A stretch of 64,000 nt of DNA from Gymnogyps californianus (Eukaryota; Chordata; Aves; Accipitriformes; Cathartidae). Positions 12,299 to 24,810 of the stretch are shown in pieces (the stretch's first letter is position 1; each line of letters starts with the position of its first letter). Below the pieces are notes generated by a model. The model was given only the letters and a program-made list of their open reading frames with translations, searched no databases and was not told where the DNA came from. The position numbers and the translations under genes were made by a program. The stretch is taken from assembly GCF_018139145.2 (NCBI RefSeq), contig NC_059473.1, positions 67,314,707 to 67,378,706 on the forward strand. Direction: 5' to 3'.

Positions 12299-14341
12299 AT
12301 AATTTTGCCATCAATAGATTTGATGAAAGGAGTGTATACATATATATTCATTCTTCATTGTTCAGAACAAGGGATGATTTTATGCAGCCCCCAAGGCCTA
12401 TTTAAACATTTACTTTATTACCATTAGTACTTTTTCCTAGAGCGGTTTTAGATCCACCAACAAATCAAGACCATTGCACAGACAAGGAAAAACTCTTGGC
12501 AAGTCAGATTCAATGCTCTTGACCAAGCACATTATTAAGAGTAGCAGCATTTTATCCTGTGCCATATACTGCTATCTGAAGACTTTTACATCCTGCTAGC
12601 TTAAACAAAAGGCAATTAAAATCAACCTTAAGCATATTTCATCAAATCGTTATATAAATACTGGCATAATGCTGCAAAGCACTACATGACATTCATATGA
12701 CAAGGTACTTTTTGCTATTAGGAGTTGCTCCTACTCCCCTAAATCTTAACTCACACACAAAACCTTACAAAACACAAATTAGTCAATAAATAACCTATCT
12801 CAACACATATTCAGCTGTCCTGTTACGACAGTTTTCATCATGTGTACTACAGAATCGTGTTGCCCATCTTGTAGCATAGACCTTACATTTCAATAATTTT
12901 GTGATAAACGGCTAGCACAACAGAAGCACTATTTCATGACCACCACTGTCAGCTGCAACACTCATTTTTTCAAGTTACCTTTTTACTCATCATAAACTAT
13001 TCAATGACAACATATTTCTTCAGTAAGGAGAGCAAAATCTGTTCAAGACTGAGAATCCTATGATCCCATTATTTGTCATGCCACCATTCCCCCAGGCTCT
13101 GTCACTTTCTTTAGAACCAGAATTGCCAATAGTACAAAATCAGAAGAAAACCTTGTATTCATGTCAGAGCGTATGTGTCACTCTAGATTCAAAGGTTATA
13201 ACAGAGTATTTAGGACGTATATCCTGAAACTATTTGCCTGAAGAATGGAAAGGTGAATAGCTCTCTTGGTTAAAGCCAAAATTAGAAAAGGAAAAGTGGT
13301 ATGTATATTTATTGTAGTCATCCAGGGAAAATGTAAGGCTAGTAACCTCAGAAAGAAAAACCATAAATTCTGCAAATGTTTTTTTAATCTTTGTCAGTGT
13401 GTACTATGAACTGAAGCTGAAAGGATTTGCTTACTTAGAAATCTTTCTGACTAACCACAAAGATATAAAGTTATGGTCTGATTTAGTGGGGAGCATAAAA
13501 AAAATTGGGCAAAATAATCCTGTGGAGATTTATTGTTAATACAACTACTCAACCTAGCTAGCAGCACTTTATATGGTGGGTATTACAACTGATCTTTCAG
13601 GACAATAATGGCTTCTTAGCATTTCAGAATGCATTGAAGAGTACTCCCTCTATGTATTATTGCACCACTGATGAAAAACTTTCTTGTTTAATGCTGCAGG
13701 AAAGTCAGCTTGAGTAACTTCACTAACACTTGTTTGTTAGAACATCTAAAAGCTTAATGCAGCAGGTTCTACTGGAGTTACAGCTGGCATAGATGTGCAC
13801 TCTCGACCCTTAGCTAAGGAAAAAGGTCATTCATTTTTCTTTAGGCTTTTGTCTGAGTGATATCAATGTGGAAAACTTTATTCTGAGACAAGAACTAAGC
13901 CCTAGATGACATGTTACCGGTGTGCATATATTCTCTTCTTCCCGCAAAGAGAAAGCCAGATGGAAAGCTACATAATAGAAACTATACTTGCTAATAGTAT
14001 ATAAACCAGGTAGTTCTTAAAAATGTTCACTGTGATGTCAAAATATTTACTACAATTCTGTTTGTTTTCACAATTACTAGTATGTACTAATACTATGTTT
14101 TCTATGTACGTTTGCTATAAATCCTCACTAGTATGTTTATGTGTTGTTTGTTTTCTGGTTTTTCTTTTTGCTTTTTCCAAATCAGTTCATTATAAACTAA
14201 CTTCAAATCCAATAGTTTTGCTTTGGTTAAAAAGAATATCAGAAGGGCAAAGTATGCTTCGTTTCATCCTATAGATATCTGACTTGCATTACCAGCAAAT
14301 TGTGAAACTAAAGAAATGAAGGGAATTACTATGAAGGCAAC

Positions 14342-14367
14342 AAAAAAAAAAAAAAAAAAAAAAAAAA
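14342..14367. repeat. Poly(A) tract, A26
   Basis: Uninterrupted run of 26 A in intron 3, with no AATAAA directly upstream on this strand. Confidence 0.95.
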
Positions 14368-17300
14368 TCAGTATTATAACTAACATCCAGTTTCATGTGT
14401 AAAAATTGTCTGGGGACTTTAATAAAACAGAACAGGTCTCATTCTTTTTTTATATTCGTTCCACGGTCTCATTTTAATGGTTTTAGTTGCATCTTTTTCA
14501 GGCTGTCACTAACAGTGCATTACCACTTAGGTATAACTGAGCCAGAGAACTGGACTTAGGATTTTTTTGAGAGAGAGAGATAATTAACGCTTTGCATTCC
14601 CAAATGTTTACATTACTTCAAAACAGAGTGATTCATGTGCAAGAAATACTGAAAAAAAATATTCAGGATGACAGCTCTATGTTGCAGGCATGGACTGTAG
14701 CTCGTAGATCAATATTTTATACTTTAAAGTCTCACAATCAGTTGAAGGCAACGCAGAGTGCCAGCTGCTCCGGAGAGGGGTGGAACTGTTTTCCCCACCA
14801 CCTCCAGAAATATGTTCCTGCCCCCTCCCTCCCCCACGCTGGCATTAAAACCTCACAGAGCAAGCCAAATTAGGAAATTGATCTGGCAGAAACCTAACCC
14901 CCAAAAAACAAGAGAAGACGTAGTTTTCAGTATCAAGGTACTGATCTGGTTTGTCGCATGGCAGCACAAGTGCTCGTGCCAGAACAAGGGAGACAGGAAT
15001 GTCTCCCTTTAGCCAGTTTGGGGAGGGGGATGCAACGAGGGGGAACAGCAATCATGGAACTGCAGCATTACAGTCTGAACAGACTTTGCTTCTGTTCACA
15101 TTTCTCTCTTTAGACAAACATTTTTGAAGATGGACAAAACAGACTGGCATTTGTTGGTGAAAAGTCTCAGTTTGGATTAATTTTCATTTCTGTTAAATTA
15201 CTTTCTCGTTTGGGGGTGACGAGAAGCTTTAAGCTTTACCTTTACAGAAACTGTTTTGAAAGTGTCTCAGACATTTGAAGCACATAATTGTTAGTAAAAG
15301 AGAAAAATAAAATATTAACGGAAAACCTAAGCAAAACATTTGGACATATATACAAATTTAACACATGAAGACCCACTGGCACTTAATTTTACTAATCTGG
15401 CTCTTGTATCCCAAGACTAAACACGTTAACCTTCTCTTTATTCCTTTAGCTATTCTGATATTTGATATCAGAAGTTATTCAATAGAAACCTAGCTGTAAT
15501 TTGTTTTTTTTCCACTGGAAAATGTATTTGATACTCCAGAGCAGAGAAAATATAACGTGAAAAGCAAATATCTCCTAGTGATACACATATTCCTATACTA
15601 CTGTGCAGATAATGGTGAACTGTTATTAGTTAAAATAAAAACCTATAAATCTGTATTAAAAGAAGCAATGTTGTTGTGAAATATCATCCAATTTACCTTA
15701 TATTTCACTGTGGCTGTAAGACTGACTTCAGTCAATCCCTAAAGGATTAGTTTAACTGGATCTAATTGTGGGGTTCAACTGTATAGACAAAGACCCACAC
15801 AATGGGTTCTACTAGTTTTTTGAAACCAGACAACAGGGAGATGGTTCCAGAATCCAAAAATCACGCAACAACTTCTAAATGGTCAAGACTCAAAAACCTG
15901 GTTATTTCTTCTTTAAGAAGAAAATAAATTGGACAGGGATGCAGACTGGGTAAATTCATGGTCTCTGCCGCTTAATTTGCAATATGACACAGTTCCTAGA
16001 ATATGTGTTTTCAGACTGGCTTTGGAAGGGATGGTGAAACATGGGCAATCTCATTTACTAGACACACAAAGAAATGGCTAGTCAGAAAGGGCAGCTTTGC
16101 TTTTGAGATTAGAAAAGTACTCCAAGCCAGTCCTTCCTACAGCAATCTTCTTGTAACCTCCTCAGTCAAACACTAGAAGGGAGAGGCAAGAAGGCTGAAA
16201 GTGGGCAGAGAAGTGGTGATGGAAATAAGAATTTAATTGCTCATATAATCTTTCATTAAAAACAGCCATTCTTTAAATTAAACATATTACAAACAGGTAG
16301 CCTGTCTCAGTCTGGCCACACATCTGGGCAACACCTTCAACATGGTTCTGCAAGACAGTACTTGCCATGCTTGCCTCAAGTCATCCTTGGCTAACAAACA
16401 TGTGAACTCTGCTGCTGTGTAACAGTGATGAACTCTTTCTGAAAGAGAGTTATGCTCCCCCAAGGGATCTGGCTAATGTTGTGCATCAAGGGAACTGACA
16501 GCTGAAAATAATGTTTCCTTCAAACGGCTAGCATACTGGCAAAGCTAAGGAGCAAATGACAAGCAAGGTCCCGCAAGCATGGTCTCTTCGCAGGAGGTTT
16601 CTCCTCTCTCATACTTCCCTTCTCCCCCAACAAAGGTCAGTAATATTGCATTAAGACATGGGGGAATACCACCATTTTGGTGTGTGTAGCATCTGATAGG
16701 CTTAACATAAAATCTGGACTCTCTCCAGACACAGAGCTTACGAGGGTACATCCACATTAGCTTTTTAGCTCAGATAAGGAGCATGCTTTTGAGGTGAATC
16801 TCCCAACTGTCCCAATTTAGCATGCTTTGGTTCACATCATGAATAGATCGTGGAGGTCACAAACTGGATTCCCTTCAGATAAGAACTAAGCCAGAAGAAC
16901 ATGCTTAGACATACCTGATTCATTTTAGCTGCTAATGGACATTCAGTCCATGGTCCAGAATAGAGCTAGTCTGAAGTAAATTTCCTGACAAGTGAGCTGG
17001 GTCCTCAGCACTAAATAAACGCAAGTTCTCTCGCAAGTCTGTTGCCCCTCTCTCCCACTGTGACACGCTCTTTGCTAACGCAGGCAAAAGTGAAGTATCA
17101 ATATTCAGATTTTTTCCTCAGTTGTTTTCAAATTTTGCCCAAATGTTCAAATTATAGGTCACATTTCACATTATGTATAGTAGTCCTCAGCATAGCAGCA
17201 GATGTATAAACACATTGTGCAACTCAAAATTCAAGCTTTAAAATAAAAATAGTAATTAAATCAAATCAAGAATTATAAAGTACAGTAACAACATACTCAA

Positions 17301-20300
17301 TCACAGTCCATATTGTGCATGCGGTATCCGTAACTCAGCTGTGAAATATTACTTTCAAAAATTTATTATATGCTATTTCTGATGTTTGTAGCTGTCGTAC
17401 CTATAATAGCAAGGAATGAAGATGTACTTTCCATGGGACTCTTCCTCCCTAATGATCTTTTCTTCAATTTGGTGGCAGCCGTGCACATACAGATTCTGTT
17501 TCCCTTCATTGATAGGAGGGGTTTTTTTCCCTCCCTTTCAAGTTCTTCCCACAGACTACCACACTGAGCTTTTATAACACTAGTCTGAGTCCTATCCTGT
17601 TATTTTCCTGTCCCAGCCTGAATCTCTCCCATTCATCTTGTCACAGTTTCTTAGTTCTCTCATGTCTGTCATTTGCCACAGAGCCACTTAGTTGTACAGT
17701 CTTGTGTAGAGAAGGCAAAAGCAATCACTCAGTTTTGCAATTCTTTTCCTCTTCCTAGCATTATCCTTATTAAGGATATGTGATATATGTTTGTGACTGT
17801 GCACATGTGCATGTGTGTGTGTGTATTTCTGCTTATGGGTATTAAAGTAAATCAAATAACAAAGAAATCATTCAAAACCAGATCAAAATCCTCCATTCAA
17901 ATTATATTTGGACAACACAGAATTACAAAATAATGAATTTAGCATTAGCAGAATATTGCTGTCTGCTTTTTGTAAATGCATTTCAAAATGCTTCTGAACA
18001 AGTCAAGCATTCTTCTACTACTTCCAGTTATTCAGTTCTCTACATAGTTTCAGAAATGCCACTTCCCAAAGTATAATATGTGCCACTCAAATAGTAAAGT
18101 CCATGAGTCTAAAAACTTACACTCTAAAAAGTACTTAAATACACTTCCGGAGAAGTGGGACTGCAGTGATTTCTACATGGAGTCAGAATACAATTTTTTA
18201 CACTCCTTCCTCCCTTCCTACAGAAGGAGGGCAAGGGACAGGATGAAAAGACAAGGTAAAAAAGTTGGACACTATCAGAGCTTAAGGAACTTAAAACTGA
18301 AGAACTGCAATTGCTTTATAGAGAAATCAACTACACAGCTTAATCAGTTATTCTTGCTCTTGCACCTTATGAGGTGCATCTTGTAAGATCTTATGAGGCT
18401 CTGAGGAGTGTCAACTACTTTCTTTTTCTTCAGAAATACATGCCTGGAAAGGATCACCTGGACACTGAACTGATCCTCCACAGTCTGAGGCAATTAAGAC
18501 ATACTTATTAAGTCCAGAATTTTCTTCCAGAACATTAACTCCAGGTCCACCTGAGTTCCACACATCTACAAGTCACATAAAATATTCCAGCACCATTTAA
18601 AAAAATGTAAAGTGTATAGTAAAAAAATCAAAATCCACATAAATATGCTCCTGGCACAAGTATCTTAGCAATATCAAGGGTATTGCCAATGTCCTTGTGC
18701 CCCACAACAGCAGGGAATTTGTTAATAAAAGTGTCCTGATGTGTGTAGAAATCAGAAACAGACGGGCTGACCACCTCATCTCAAACTGCCAACTGGTTTT
18801 CCTGTGTATTTGCCAATTTTCTTTAAAGATACTCTACTAATCTTCCACATCACCGTGGAATTAAACCAATTGAGGATTTGGGACAGCATGAGTACAGGGA
18901 ATACATTCTCCCTGGAAGTCTAAGCATTTCTGTTTTGCCAGCTCCCTTCTCTGTACTTCTTGAAGAGAAGGCTTATTTTCTGTCCTGCTAAATATTGCAC
19001 TCACCGGACCGGAATTACTTTTGTTGCACTTGAACTGCCCACCACTCTTAAGGCGAAACCCACAGACCCTACACAAGCAGCAAGACTAGAGATGCAGAAC
19101 AGCAGACAGCTTCTCTTGGTAATTTGTGAGTGCTTCATAGATGCAACAACCTAGCAGACTGATGAACCTACCCTGCCAAACTTGGATCTGCAGTTTCACT
19201 CTCAGTAACCAGGGTAGCTCAACCTCTCATTTTAACCTCCATTTAAATTCACGTGAGCAACTCGCAAATGAATCTACATTCATATTTTGACCTCCTATGC
19301 ACTTGCTGGATGAAAAGCACTGTAAAAAATAATTTCACATGTACAGCTATGAATGGTGTTCCATAATATTCTTGTGAAATAGATAAGACGGTGATTGTCA
19401 AAATGGCTAAAAAGTCTAGAAAAGTGAAGGGTTAAGAGCAAATTAGCAAAGACGCTCAGAACCAAGTAGTTCCAGTTTTCAACTCATATTTTTATAATAG
19501 ATGGGTACAAATTTCAAATGTACTTTAATGAATTAGAAACCTAGCCTCCATTACAGATAAAAGCTCTTTATAAGTATTATGGTAAACCTCAACTGTTGGG
19601 AGGAAAGAAAAAAAAAAATACTGCTTTTTTCCCAACCTGACTGACAATATTTTGGATCCTTCTGAAAAATATATTTTACTTCTTCAGTTTATTAGTTATT
19701 GCTAACTAGTATACACCATTTTTATACAGTTACACTGCACAATAAAGTAAAAAAAAATGTAGCTGCCCCAAAAGACCAAGCATTATATAAATGAAGAAAT
19801 TGTAATTATTTTCCTGATTTTTTTCATGAAATTAGGATTGCTAAAAGCATTCCAAGTACTATCATAATTACCAGTAATAACATACAAACTAATGCATTCC
19901 TGCAATTTTCAGTCCATTACTTGTAGATTTGTCATTTGTTATTTCTATCTCACAAAAAGAAGCTAAGCATTTTTATACTTAAAGCAAGAATTTATCAACA
20001 CAAACATAGCAATTACTGAATCTCCTATAACCCAAAGGTAAAGAATGGTATTTCTTTTAAGTGAGGTCTCAAAGATATCTGGTGACCTTCCTCATTCATA
20101 GTGACTACTATGCATGACACTAGCTGGAAGAGAAATTTCTTATTTTACCGACTACTTTAATAAAGCCTACAGTGCTGTGTCTACAAAATACCCGAATAAG
20201 CAAACAAAACTCCTAATACTCCTCAAAATCCAAACAACTCTTATTTCTTACTGAGCAGTTTAAAAGCCATGCAAGTTGCAACAGACCTTTTACTACATTT

Positions 20301-21779
20301 TGGGGAACAAAACTGTTCTATTCATGTAAGGTGGTGAGTAAACAGCATGCATTCCTAACTACATGGGTTACTCAGATCATAAAGTGTGTGCCAGACAGCA
20401 TTAGTGACACAGGGTCTTACCCACCTCTGTGACATCCACAGAAACCTCAACACTGCTGCTGTTCCAGCCAATACAACTGAATGGGCTTAAGAGAAGGTAT
20501 CAGCTTTAGTACTGCAAAAGGACTGCCAAGCTTTCTTTGAACAATAAGCAAGAGAACATGGGAAAGAAACAGGCTCATACTTGAGCCTTGTCTCATTTTA
20601 AAAGAATAACAACAAAAAAACCCAAACCCACACAACACACAGTGAAGTATTCTCAGACCGCTGTCAACTGGCACACAAAGAAGCCTTTTAAATACATTAG
20701 AACACCCCATACTTTTTCTTCAATATAGTCACTGACTCTGTAGTTGCTAGCTTTTAGTACACTAGCAAACCCAAAACTTTCGGAAGTGCATAAATTTGCT
20801 TATTTTTTATGACAATCTAGATACTGACAGAGCAGAAAAAAACAGAAGTTGTAAAGCCCTAGTTTATCAGACCTGACCTAAACAACTACACAAGTAAAAT
20901 CACTAGGGTGATGAAAAACAAGGATGGTAATTTAGTTCTAATGCCTGAGAGCTACTCACATATCAACAGGTCATAGCCAACAAGAGGCACAATAGCTTGC
21001 TGTAAAGGCAAACTAGTTAATAACTCTGAAAGTTTAAAAGACATTTAAAAAACCTCAAAACTTTTTAATGCACAGGAGCTTAAACTCAAACTTCCGTAAA
21101 CAGGTTTAGCTCTGCTAATTGAAAGAGAAATGCACATTGAATACTTTTGTGTATATAAGGCCAAAGACACAGATGTAGGATTGTTTCTGCCAGTAACAAT
21201 GAGGGCTCCAAAGCCAGAATGCTAATAATTCTTCTAGGATTCAAAGGCTTTTCCAGGTATAAAGACTACTGTCCTCCAAGTACTTCAGTGTCACAGATAC
21301 AAGGTACCTTCAAAAATTTTTACCATCAGATCATTTGGATGACAGGTTTTTTACAAGAAATAAAGGACAAAAAACTAGAAATCCAAGCATTACCCTTCAT
21401 TAAACCTTACTGAAGTTCTGAGTTCTGGACTAAGTTAAGACTAAGTTTGATCTCTTACAACAAAATTGTATGTATGGATGCACACGGATGTCTTAATGCC
21501 CTGCCTTTCATTTAATTTTATTTTCTTTTCTGACAAACTATGCTTTGTTCAAGCCTCTTTAGTTGATAATTAACTATTGTCCTCTTTAAGTACAGCTAAA
21601 TGAGAAAGAAGGGAGATATGGACAGGCACGTTTCAAGTGAAACTGATAAACCAGTAATAATAAACTGAAATAGAAAACTGATCTCAGTGAAGAGATCACA
21701 GAGGAAGGGGGAGCTGGGAAAGAGAATCTCTCTCCAGTGAGCCAGAGAAAGGGCCTTCCTTTTTTTCTTAACACCTGGA

Positions 21780-22888
21780 AAACAGATTGTGACACCGTTT
21801 CCCACAGCATTCTCCTGGAGAAACGGGCTGCTCATGGCTTGGACGGGTGTACTCTTCACTGGGTAAAAAACTGGCTGGACAGCTGGGCCCAAAGAGTTGT
21901 GGCGAATGGAGTCAAATCCAGCTGGCGGCCGGTCACAAGTGGTGTTCCCTAGGGCTCAGTATTGGGGCCAGTTCTGTTCAATATCTTTATCAGTGATCTG
22001 GATGAGGGGATTGAGTGCACCCTCAGTAAGTTTGCAGACAACACCAAGTTGGGCGGAGTGTTGATCTGCTTGAGGGTAGAAAGACTCTACAGAGGGATCT
22101 GGACAGGCTGGATCGATGGGCCAAGGCCAACTGTATGAGGTTCAACAAGGCTAAGTGCCGCGTTCTGCACTTGGGTCACAACAACCCCATGCAATGCTAC
22201 AGGCTTGGGGAAGAGTGGCTGGAAAGCTGCCTGGCGGAAAAGGACCTGGGGGTGTTGGTCGACAGATGGCTGAATATGAGCCAGCAGTGTGCCCAGGTGG
22301 CCAAGAAGGCCAACAGCGTCCTGGCTTGTATCAGAAACAGTGTGGCCAGCAGGACTAGGGAAGTGATTGTCCCCCTGTACCCGGCACTGGTGAGGCCGCA
22401 CCTCGAATACTGTGTTCAGTTTTGGGCCCCTCACTACAAGAAAGACATTGAGGTGCTGGAGCATGTCAAAGAAGGCATGAGCTGATGAAGGGCCTAGAGC
22501 ACAACTCTTATGAGGAGCGGCTGAGGGAACTGGGGTTGTTTAGCCTGGAGAAAGGAGGCTCAGGGGAGACCTTATTGCTCTCTCCACCTACCTGAAAGGA
22601 GGTTGTAGCAAGGTGGGAGTTGGTCTCTTTTCCCAAGTAACAAGTGATAGGACAAGAGGAAATGGCCTCAAGTTGCGCCAGGGGAAGTTTAGATTGGATA
22701 TTAGGAAAAATTTCTTCACCGAAAGAGTTATCAAGTATTGGAACAGGCTGCCCAGGGAAGTGGTTGAATCACCATCGCTAGAGGTGCTTAGGGACATGGT
22801 TTAGTGGTGGACTTGGCAGTGTTAGGTTTATGGTTGGACTCAATGATTTTAAAGGTCTTTCCAGCCTAAAAGATTCTATGATTCTATG
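21780..22888 (+). mobile_element. CR1 LINE, 5'-truncated, 1.1 kb
   Basis: A 5'-truncated CR1 in + orientation (antisense to LAMA2) that starts inside the RT domain (DTVSHSILLEKRAAHGLDG, then WVKNWLDSWAQRVV). It continues through the catalytic-loop region, the [20 protein letters not shown] and [19 protein letters not shown] motifs and the C-terminal [20 protein letters not shown] motif. The 3' UTR ends in two ATTCTATG octamers at 22873-22888. It is dead: a TAG replaces the usual Gln codon of VPQGS near 21949, the catalytic FADD reads FADN, and frameshifts occur near 22060 and 22465. It is one of the better preserved CR1 copies here. Confidence 0.95.
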
Positions 22889-23735
22889 TTTTCTGGTCTG
22901 ACTCAAGTTGCAGACAAATATGGGCCAGCCACAGACCAGAGAAGATTTGGGGGAGGGGAGGAATTAATTTGTTACTTACTTAATTGAATACCAAAATGGT
23001 CAAGTTTAATAACATGATGAATAAATTTGGTACCAGATAATTGTTCTGTATTTATCTTGGCATAATAAAAATAAAATTATTTTCCATCTACCCTCAAATC
23101 CTCTTGCTTACGTACCTGGAATTTATGTAGCATTTTTGTAAGCATCAAATAACTGCATTCTGTATAGCTACATCTGTCAAGCAAGATTCTACTAACAAGA
23201 GGCAATTTATTTAAGTACCTTGTTAGCCAAACTCCTCCCTTTACCCAGGCTGTCCCTCAAAATAACCTATCACATGCGCATGTATCCCTAGCACAGCTGA
23301 ACTATTTTTAGTGTATTTAAGTATTTTTAGTATTTTTTGTGTATTTAAGTGTATAGTACTATGTTACTGAAACAAGAAAGAACAGTATTCTGAACATAAA
23401 CTTTTATTCATATTAATTTTTCCCTGAAACTATCTTTTAATTGTCTTTAAAGAGCCAAACCAGATGTTATTGTGAAAAAAATACTGAAAAAGTTATATTT
23501 AAAATAATTTTAAACATGACTTCATAAAAATATATATGAAATAATTATTTTTAATTTGGTAAATTGTGTTACAATGAATGGGTCAGAATTATCCGTATAA
23601 ACAACAGAAAGCTATAGGAGAAGCTGAGTGTGTCTTCATAATACAAAAGCAACATAAAGCAAAGAGGAAAATAATCCAGGTGATCTGTTGTGCAAGAAGG
23701 AAAGCCTTTGCAGAAACAAACAAACAGAAGTCTAC

Positions 23736-23848
23736 CTGTTGGAGGTCCAATGTAATGGTCACATAATGATACTCAATTCCATTCTGGATACTAGGGCTTT
23801 GCCACCAAGTGTTCTTGCCATCAATTGCATTGGTTATCGGATGTCGTT
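23736..23848 (-). CDS. LAMA2: Laminin subunit alpha-2, coding exon 3 (LN domain)
   Basis: This exon continues the LN domain. Seen: acceptor CTAACAG, then two bases (AA) that finish the codon begun by the last C of exon 2 to give Gln. The frame then runs RHPITNAIDGKNTWWQSPSI and QNGIEYHYVTITLDLQQ to a CAG|GTAGAC donor. The length is 113 bp (2 + 37 codons), matching human exon 3 (c.284-396, from memory), and it ends at phase 0. NAIDGKNTWWQSP is the most conserved motif of the laminin LN beta-sandwich fold and is shared by laminin alpha, beta and gamma chains and netrins. No stop or frameshift is present. It is too short to stand out as an ORF and was found by reading the minus strand between exons 2 and 4. 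Confidence 0.95.
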
Positions 23849-24321
23849 CTGTTAGAACAGCAGAAATACATAAATATATTTCAAAATTATTAGGAGATTT
23901 AAATGGTTTTAGATCTAAAATCTAGATTTTAATACAATTACAGAGCTAATGAGGCAGCACTTTAAAATAAAAAATAGGAAATTAATTTTTCTTTTACTCT
24001 TTTACTCTTGACACAGTCATGCTTATTATTACTGGAATACTCATCTAATATTAGTTGTTTAATTTTGGTTAGGATCACAAAAAGGTGATTTGGAACACCT
24101 AAATGAACTTGGAGGCTCTCCTGATTCTACAGAAAATGTAGGCATCTCAAGTGAACACTTCCTGCAGTCTTCCAAAGTTTCAAGTACTGTAAAGTAATTA
24201 AATGTTGCAACAGAAACAACAAATCAGGAACCTGAGATATGGTGTGCAAGGAAAGCAGAGATTAAAGTAATACTGCTACTTGCATTTCTAAGACATTTCT
24301 AAGCACACATGGAAATAAAAT

Positions 24322-24367
24322 AATTCAGAAATCATTACAGAGGAAATGATTCAGAAATCATTACAGA
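24322..24367. repeat. Tandem direct repeat, 27-bp period
   Basis: ATTCAGAAATCATTACAGA occurs at 24322-24340 and again at 24349-24367. The second copy with its flank also forms a perfect 7-bp inverted repeat (AATGATT...AATCATT) around a 4-base loop. Confidence 0.85.
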
Positions 24368-24722
24368 ATATATTTCTCAACTGGAAAATTGTCTGACTCA
24401 CATACAAGCATATAAAGAAGGTTTGCTTGGTTATAATCCATATCAAAGTCCAAGATGCATTACTTTTCATGTCTACATTTGTTTCGAATCCTACAGATTT
24501 TTTTTAGTTATTCTTTTATTTAGAAAATAATGATAACATGATTTTTAGTGTCTAATATGTTTACTTCGATTTCAGCTTCTGTGCCAGCGGGTGGGGGCAA
24601 GAAGTGGGGGGACACACAGAAGCTGAAAATGCAAAGAGCTATAAATGAATCATGCCAGTATATCTGGGGGGTTACTGGGGGGGGTGTGGGGAACTAATGG
24701 CACGGTGGTGAGCATTGCATTG

Positions 24723-24725
<3 letters not shown>

Positions 24726-24802
<77 letters not shown>

Positions 24803-24810
24803 TTTTTTTT
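24726..24810. repeat. Poly(T) tract: T76, one G, T8 (poly(A) on the LAMA2 coding strand)
   Basis: An uninterrupted run of 76 T (24726-24801), one G, then 8 T. It is the longest homopolymer in the window, about 880 bp upstream of exon 3 in transcript order. On the minus strand an AATAAA (24862 to 24857) precedes the A run by 46 bases. It may be a retroposed tail, an expanded simple repeat or partly an assembly artefact. Confidence 0.95.

Larger units (their letters stand above)
3040..23735 (-). other. LAMA2: LAMA2 intron 3 (complete, 20.7 kb)
   Basis: Bounded on the minus strand by a GTAGAC donor at 23735 and the duplicated TTTTCCAG acceptor at 3040. The content is AT-rich unique sequence with an LTR-like repeat (about 7560-8290), an internally deleted CR1 (10681-10950), a 1.1-kb CR1 (about 21780-22888) and simple repeats. 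The stretches 3040-7560, 8290-10680 and 10950-21780 hold no gene, and the short ORFs there look like chance. A (TTTGG)n run lies near 3774-3790, a G12 run at 9072-9083, a short (AC)n run near 8172 and a (TG)n run near 17812. Confidence 0.9.

Noticed and set aside
22087..22464. Minus-strand ORF of 125 codons
   Set aside because: Antisense shadow of the plus-strand CR1 at 21780-22888.
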